Of a stretch of DNA of 64,000 nt, positions 60,646 to 64,000 are shown piece after piece. The stretch's first letter is position 1. Each line of letters starts with the position of its first letter. Source of the DNA: an uncultured Duncaniella sp. Its GTDB lineage: Bacteria; Bacteroidota; Bacteroidia; Bacteroidales; Muribaculaceae. The notes beneath the pieces are model-generated. The model did not search any database and was not told where the DNA came from. It saw only the letters and a program-made list of their open reading frames with translations. The translations under genes and the position numbers were made by a program. The DNA lies in contig CAJULW010000033.1 in NCBI GenBank assembly GCA_910587515.1, forward strand, positions 124,001-188,000. The letters are read 5' to 3'.

Positions 60646-61665
60646 TCAGCGGATCAAGAATGAGAAAGTTTCGATGTTTTTCAAAGCCACGCCTGTGCCT
60701 TTTGCGACAGCGAGAAGAGGATCTTCCGCTATATGGAATTGGATGCCTATCTTGTCAGTCAAACGCTTGTCAAGACCGCGCAACATTGCACCGCCTCCTG
60801 CGAGGAATATTCCGTTCATTACAATATCGGAGTACAGTTCTGGAGGGGTCTCGTCGAGTGCCTGTAGGACGGCTGCTTCTATACGTGAGATTGATTTTTC
60901 GATGCAATGCGATATCTCTTGATAGCTTACCGGAACTTCCATCGGGAGAGCCGTCATTTTATTTGGGCCATGGACGATAAAGTCTTCCGGAGGATTGTCA
61001 AGCTCGGTTAGAGCTGAGCCGACATGGATTTTGATCTGTTCGGCTGTACGTTCGCCTACTTTGACATTGTGGACGCGGCTCATGTGTTCCATGATGTCGT
61101 CCGTAAGGTCATCACCCGCCACTTGTATGCTCTTGTTTGAAACTATGCCACCGAGTGATATCACGGCTATTTCTGTCGTACCACCGCCTATATCGACAAT
61201 CATGTTGCCTTGAGGTGCAAGTACATCTATGCCGATACCGAGCGCGGCAGCCATGGGTTCGTATATCATATATACGTCACGTCCGCCTGCGTGTTCCGAT
61301 GAGTCGCGTACGGCGCGAATCTCGACTTCGGTAGATCCGGATGGAATTCCTACGACCATTTTCATTGAAGGAGAGAACCAGTTGCTTTTGGAACTGGCTT
61401 TTTTGATCAATCCGCGGATCATCATCTCGGCTGCGTTGAAGTTGGCTATGACACCCTTGCGCAGAGGCCGGATTGTTTCTATGCCGTCGTTTTCTTTGCC
61501 TTGCATCAATTTGGCCTCACGTCCGACAGCGATGAGTTTGCCAGTGCGCTTTTCAAGGGCTACGATCGAAGGCTCGTCAATGACGATCTTGTCATTGTGT
61601 ATGATAATCGTGTTGGCCGTACCGAGGTCAATCGCGATTTCTTTGGTGAATGAAAATAATCCCAT
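60646..61665 (-). CDS. mreB: Rod shape-determining actin homologue MreB
   Basis: 339 residues. Actin-fold nucleotide motifs: IAIDLGTANTIIIH (phosphate 1), MIVDIGGGTTEIAVISLGG (phosphate 2) and GIFLAGGGAMLRGLD (adenosine). The N-terminal amphipathic stretch MGLFSFTKEIA allows membrane binding. It positions the elongasome. purH is 24 bp upstream, so the cluster may be read from the purH promoter. Confidence 0.97.
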   Translation of the reverse strand: MGLFSFTKEIAIDLGTANTIIIHNDKIVIDEPSIVALEKRTGKLIAVGREAKLMQGKENDGIETIRPLRKGVIANFNAAEMMIRGLIKKASSKSNWFSPSMKMVVGIPSGSTEVEIRAVRDSSEHAGGRDVYMIYEPMAAALGIGIDVLAPQGNMIVDIGGGTTEIAVISLGGIVSNKSIQVAGDDLTDDIMEHMSRVHNVKVGERTAEQIKIHVGSALTELDNPPEDFIVHGPNKMTALPMEVPVSYQEISHCIEKSISRIEAAVLQALDETPPELYSDIVMNGIFLAGGGAMLRGLDKRLTDKIGIQFHIAEDPLLAVAKGTGVALKNIETFSFLIR

Positions 61666-61689
61666 TTTATGTATGTACCATTTTTATGG

Positions 61690-63237
61690 TTAGTGTTTGA
61701 AGTGACGGAATCCGGTGGTTACCATTGACATTCCGTGGGCGTTGCAGTAATCTACGCTTTCTTGATCGCGGATTGAACCTCCGGGATGTATGACTGCAGT
61801 TATGCCTGCTTCGTCTGCGATTTCGACGCAGTCAGGGAAGGGGAAGAACGCGTCGGATGCCATGACGGCTCCGTTGAGATCGAATCCGAATGAGCGGGCT
61901 TTTTCAATGGCTTGTTTCAATGCGTCGACACGCGATGTCTGTCCGACTCCGCTGGCGAGTAGCATACGGCCTTTGGCAAGTACGATCGCGTTGCTTTTTG
62001 AGTTTTTCACGATCTTGTTTGCGAATAGCAGGTCTTCGGCTTGTTCGGATGTCACTGCTTTTTCTGTCGCTTGTTTTAAATCGGATATGGTTTCTGTTTT
62101 CAAGTCACGGCCTTGTACGAGTGCCCCGTTCAATATGGAACGGAATTGGCGTTTCGTGTCAAGATTTTTCTTTATGACGAGAATGATACGGTTTTTCTTC
62201 TGTTTAAGTATTTCAAGCGCCCTGTCGCTGTAGGCCGGAGCGATGATGACTTCGAAGAATATTTTGTTTATCTCTTCGGCAGCTGACTCATCTACGGTTC
62301 CGTTTGTTATAAGCACTCCTCCGAATGCGCTGACGGGATCTCCTGCAAGTGCGTCTTTCCATGCTTCCGCTATGGATGGACGGCTGGCGAGACCGCAAGC
62401 GTTGTTGTGTTTCAGCACAGCGAATGTCGGCTCATTGAATTCTGAGATTAAATTGACTGCAGCGTCTATGTCAAGCAGATTGTTGTAAGATATTTCTTTG
62501 CCGTGAAGTTGATCGAACATGGAGCTGAAGTCCCCGAAAAATGTGCCTTCCTGATGTGGATTCTCGCCATAGCGCATCGCTTTGGAGTCGTCAAGGGCTA
62601 TACGGAGAGCGTCTTGTTTTTCGATTGGCGATTCGGTCGCTGTAGATGCGAAATAATTGAATATGTCAGTGTCATAACCAGATGAAACAGCGAAAGCCTG
62701 CGATGCGAACCAACAGCGTTCATCAAGTGATGATTCCGCTTTGCCGTTGCGCTTCAACATTTCAGCGAGAGGCTTGTACTGGCTTTTGGAAGCGACGATT
62801 ATGACATCGTTGTAATTTTTCGCGGCAGCGCGTATCAGAGATATTCCGCCTATGTCGATCTTTTCGATTATATCGGCTTCTGACGCACCGGACGCTACTG
62901 TTGCGCGGAATGGGTAGAGGTCGACGATGACAAGGTCTATCTCCGGTATTTCGTATTGGGCAATCTGATCGCGGTCTCCGTCATTGTCGCGGCGATTGAG
63001 TATGCCTCCGAAAACTTTCGGATGGAGAGTCTTGACTCTTCCGCCAAGTATAGACGGGTAGCCTGTGAGGTCTTCCACAGCCTCGCATTCATAGCCGAGG
63101 CTTTCAATAAAAGAGCGGGTGCCACCGGTTGACAGGAATTTAACACCGTCAGAGTGGAGCAGCGACAGAATTTCTTCCAGTCCGTCCTTGTAAAACACTG
63201 AAATGAGAGCGGTCTTGATTCGTTTGTTGTCAGACAT
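61690..63237 (-). CDS. purH: Bifunctional AICAR formyltransferase/IMP cyclohydrolase
   Basis: 515 residues. The N-terminal IMP cyclohydrolase (MGS-like; about 1-200) has LLHSDGVKFLSTGGTRSFIESLG and GGRVKTLHPKVFGGIL; the C-terminal AICAR transformylase has RYGENPHQEGTFF, the catalytic KHNNACGLA and AVIHPGGSIRDQESVDYCN. It carries out the last two steps of IMP synthesis. A TACCTTTG box lies at 63280-63287 (minus strand). Confidence 0.96.
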   Translation of the reverse strand: MSDNKRIKTALISVFYKDGLEEILSLLHSDGVKFLSTGGTRSFIESLGYECEAVEDLTGYPSILGGRVKTLHPKVFGGILNRRDNDGDRDQIAQYEIPEIDLVIVDLYPFRATVASGASEADIIEKIDIGGISLIRAAAKNYNDVIIVASKSQYKPLAEMLKRNGKAESSLDERCWFASQAFAVSSGYDTDIFNYFASTATESPIEKQDALRIALDDSKAMRYGENPHQEGTFFGDFSSMFDQLHGKEISYNNLLDIDAAVNLISEFNEPTFAVLKHNNACGLASRPSIAEAWKDALAGDPVSAFGGVLITNGTVDESAAEEINKIFFEVIIAPAYSDRALEILKQKKNRIILVIKKNLDTKRQFRSILNGALVQGRDLKTETISDLKQATEKAVTSEQAEDLLFANKIVKNSKSNAIVLAKGRMLLASGVGQTSRVDALKQAIEKARSFGFDLNGAVMASDAFFPFPDCVEIADEAGITAVIHPGGSIRDQESVDYCNAHGMSMVTTGFRHFKH

Positions 63238-63279
63238 GCCTAATAAAAATTCTTATATATGATTGGCTTTTTGAAAGTG

Positions 63280-63287
63280 CAAAGGTA
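63280..63287 (-). promoter_or_regulatory. Likely -7 box for purH-mre-mrdA-rodA
   Basis: TACCTTTG on the minus strand, 43 bp before the purH ATG. At 20 bp upstream the sequence is TTTC, one mismatch from the -33 consensus. Confidence 0.55.
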
Positions 63288-63422
63288 GTGAATTTTGCTC
63301 AGTAATCGAAATAAAAAATGACGCTTATTTTTGTTGGTTGTGGCTAAATTTTCTCAAAAATCCTAAATGCGATGATTGGTATGTCATGCCGGTTTATGAT
63401 GGATAACCACATGGTATATATG

Positions 63423-63458
63423 AAAACGACCTCGGTATTAAAACACCGGGGTCGTTTT
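63423..63458 (-). terminator. Terminator after rpsO
   Basis: A 14-bp stem with one G-T pair (63423-63436 with 63445-63458) and an 8-nt loop; the A-rich left arm gives a TTTT end on the minus strand. It lies about 34 bp after the rpsO stop. Confidence 0.75.
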
Positions 63459-63491
63459 TGTGATCTTCAAGTAAAAATCCTTGACTGGAAT

Positions 63492-63767
63492 TTACTTTCT
63501 GATACCGAGCTCTTTTTGGGCGATGATGGCACGGTAGCGGTTGATGTCTTTGCGGATAAGATAATCCAACAGGCGACGACGCTTACCTACCAATGCCTTA
63601 AGGGCACGTGCGGTCGTATAATCTTTATGATTTGACCGGAGATGTTCGGTCAAATGAGCGATACGGACAGAGAATAATGCAATCTGTGCTTCAGGTGAGC
63701 CAGTGTCAGTCTTGCCCTTACCGTATTTCTCAAAGATTTCTACTTTTTCATCAGAATTCAAGTGCAT
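63492..63767 (-). CDS. rpsO: 30S ribosomal protein S15
   Basis: 91 residues. The conserved core reads KTDTGSPEAQIALFSVRIAHLTEHL, HKDYTTARALKALVGKRRRLLDYL. It binds 16S rRNA helices 20-22 early in 30S assembly. It has its own strong promoter and terminator, so it is monocistronic. Confidence 0.97.
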   Translation of the reverse strand: MHLNSDEKVEIFEKYGKGKTDTGSPEAQIALFSVRIAHLTEHLRSNHKDYTTARALKALVGKRRRLLDYLIRKDINRYRAIIAQKELGIRK

Positions 63768-63820
63768 TGATACAGATGTTTAAAGTGATTAAAATAATAT
63801 ATTTTGCTCTAATGAGCGCA

Positions 63821-63852
63821 CAAAGGTAGAAAAATATTTTAACAATTCCAAA
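63821..63852 (-). promoter_or_regulatory. Consensus promoter of rpsO
   Basis: TTTG (63852-63849), 20 bp, TACCTTTG (63828-63821) on the minus strand. The leader to the rpsO ATG is about 50 nt. Confidence 0.8.
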
Positions 63853-63903
63853 TCCGGTTGGAGTTTTGGTCTCGATTATTGATTGTTGGTGGCACAGAGA
63901 CCC

Positions 63904-64000
63904 TTAGTCAAGGTTTATATTGTCCTTGGATGGATTGCGGAAATGGATTTTGTGGTCGATGTATTCTTGGGTGGCGATAAGTGTGGGCTTTGGCAGGCGC
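63904..64000 (-). CDS. C-terminal end of an unidentified protein, cut by the window edge
   Basis: An open frame on the minus strand enters at the window edge and ends in TAA at 63904-63906, giving 31 residues that end IHFRNPSKDNINLD. Composition is ordinary for a protein C-terminus and the stop lies 50 bp before the rpsO promoter. I do not recognise the family; the piece is too short to identify. Confidence 0.4.
   Translation of the reverse strand, partial: RLPKPTLIATQEYIDHKIHFRNPSKDNINLD

Overview
This window looks like a stretch of chromosome from a Bacteroidota (order Bacteroidales) bacterium, possibly a gut Muribaculaceae-like species; the family is a guess. The evidence is the recurrent TTTG-N19/20-TAnnTTTG promoter architecture, the near absence of Shine-Dalgarno sequences, many short lipoproteins with an SC or GC lipobox, an HU-CCDC81/SPOR protein, a CTC-type L25, and family choices typical of the phylum (DAHP synthase-chorismate mutase fusion, MurA with Asp in place of the catalytic Cys, Arm-DNA-binding tyrosine recombinase). 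There are no rRNA genes, CRISPR arrays or insertion sequences. One tRNA gene, tRNA-Gln(CUG), is present.

Layout. 1-3.2 kb: end of an M16-like gene, an NlpC/P60 lipoprotein and a DegP/HtrA protease. 3.2-10.6 kb: a long minus-strand run murB-murA-relA-lipoprotein-yihY-ridA. 10.8-14.7 kb: a Dabb protein, a HAD phosphatase and the anaerobic ribonucleotide reductase pair nrdD-nrdG. 14.7-19.3 kb: an MlaEF-type lipid transporter, hisS, tRNA-Gln and an AI-2E family membrane protein. 19.5-20.8 kb: a GH28 pectinase. 21.0-25.2 kb: a complete Phe/Tyr branch operon (pheA, aminotransferase, DAHP synthase-chorismate mutase, tyrA). 25.2-31.6 kb: a large UvrD/AddA-like helicase-nuclease, a YciH/SUI1 protein, two small lipoproteins and pyrD-pyrK. 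31.8-34.1 kb: an esterase-GH28 fusion, paralogous to the first GH28. 34.1-36.5 kb: HU-CCDC81/SPOR protein, nitroreductase, DUF2520 protein. 36.5-37.1 kb: a 600-bp gene-free gap with a possible small RNA. 37-45.8 kb: lon, a PASTA protein, rluD, ftsX, a DUF3098 protein, uppP, truB, queA, yigZ. 45.8-50.6 kb (minus strand): rsgA, TPR protein, AraC regulator, mltG, MerR regulator, lipoprotein. 50.8-52.6 kb: rplY, pth, hslR. 52.7-54.1 kb: lptB and udk. 54.3-55.6 kb: a lone tyrosine recombinase. 55.7-63.8 kb: the rod-shape/elongasome cluster rodA-mrdA-mreD-mreC-mreB behind purH, then rpsO.

The most notable signal is in the 5' leader of the Phe/Tyr operon (24.94-25.18 kb). A consensus promoter is followed by a 19-codon leader ORF encoding MMTRFYAYSFFYYFYFDKK (5 Phe and 5 Tyr). 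After it come three segments that can pair in mutually exclusive ways, ending in a hairpin with a run of six T. This has every part of a classical ribosome-mediated transcription attenuator, sensing both end products of the operon it precedes. Other points of interest are a RelA-type (p)ppGpp enzyme whose HD hydrolase residues are lost, a MurA predicted to resist fosfomycin, an 18-bp perfect inverted repeat in front of the recombinase, a 16-bp inverted repeat inside the mre cluster, and a GTG gene that appears to be almost leaderless.
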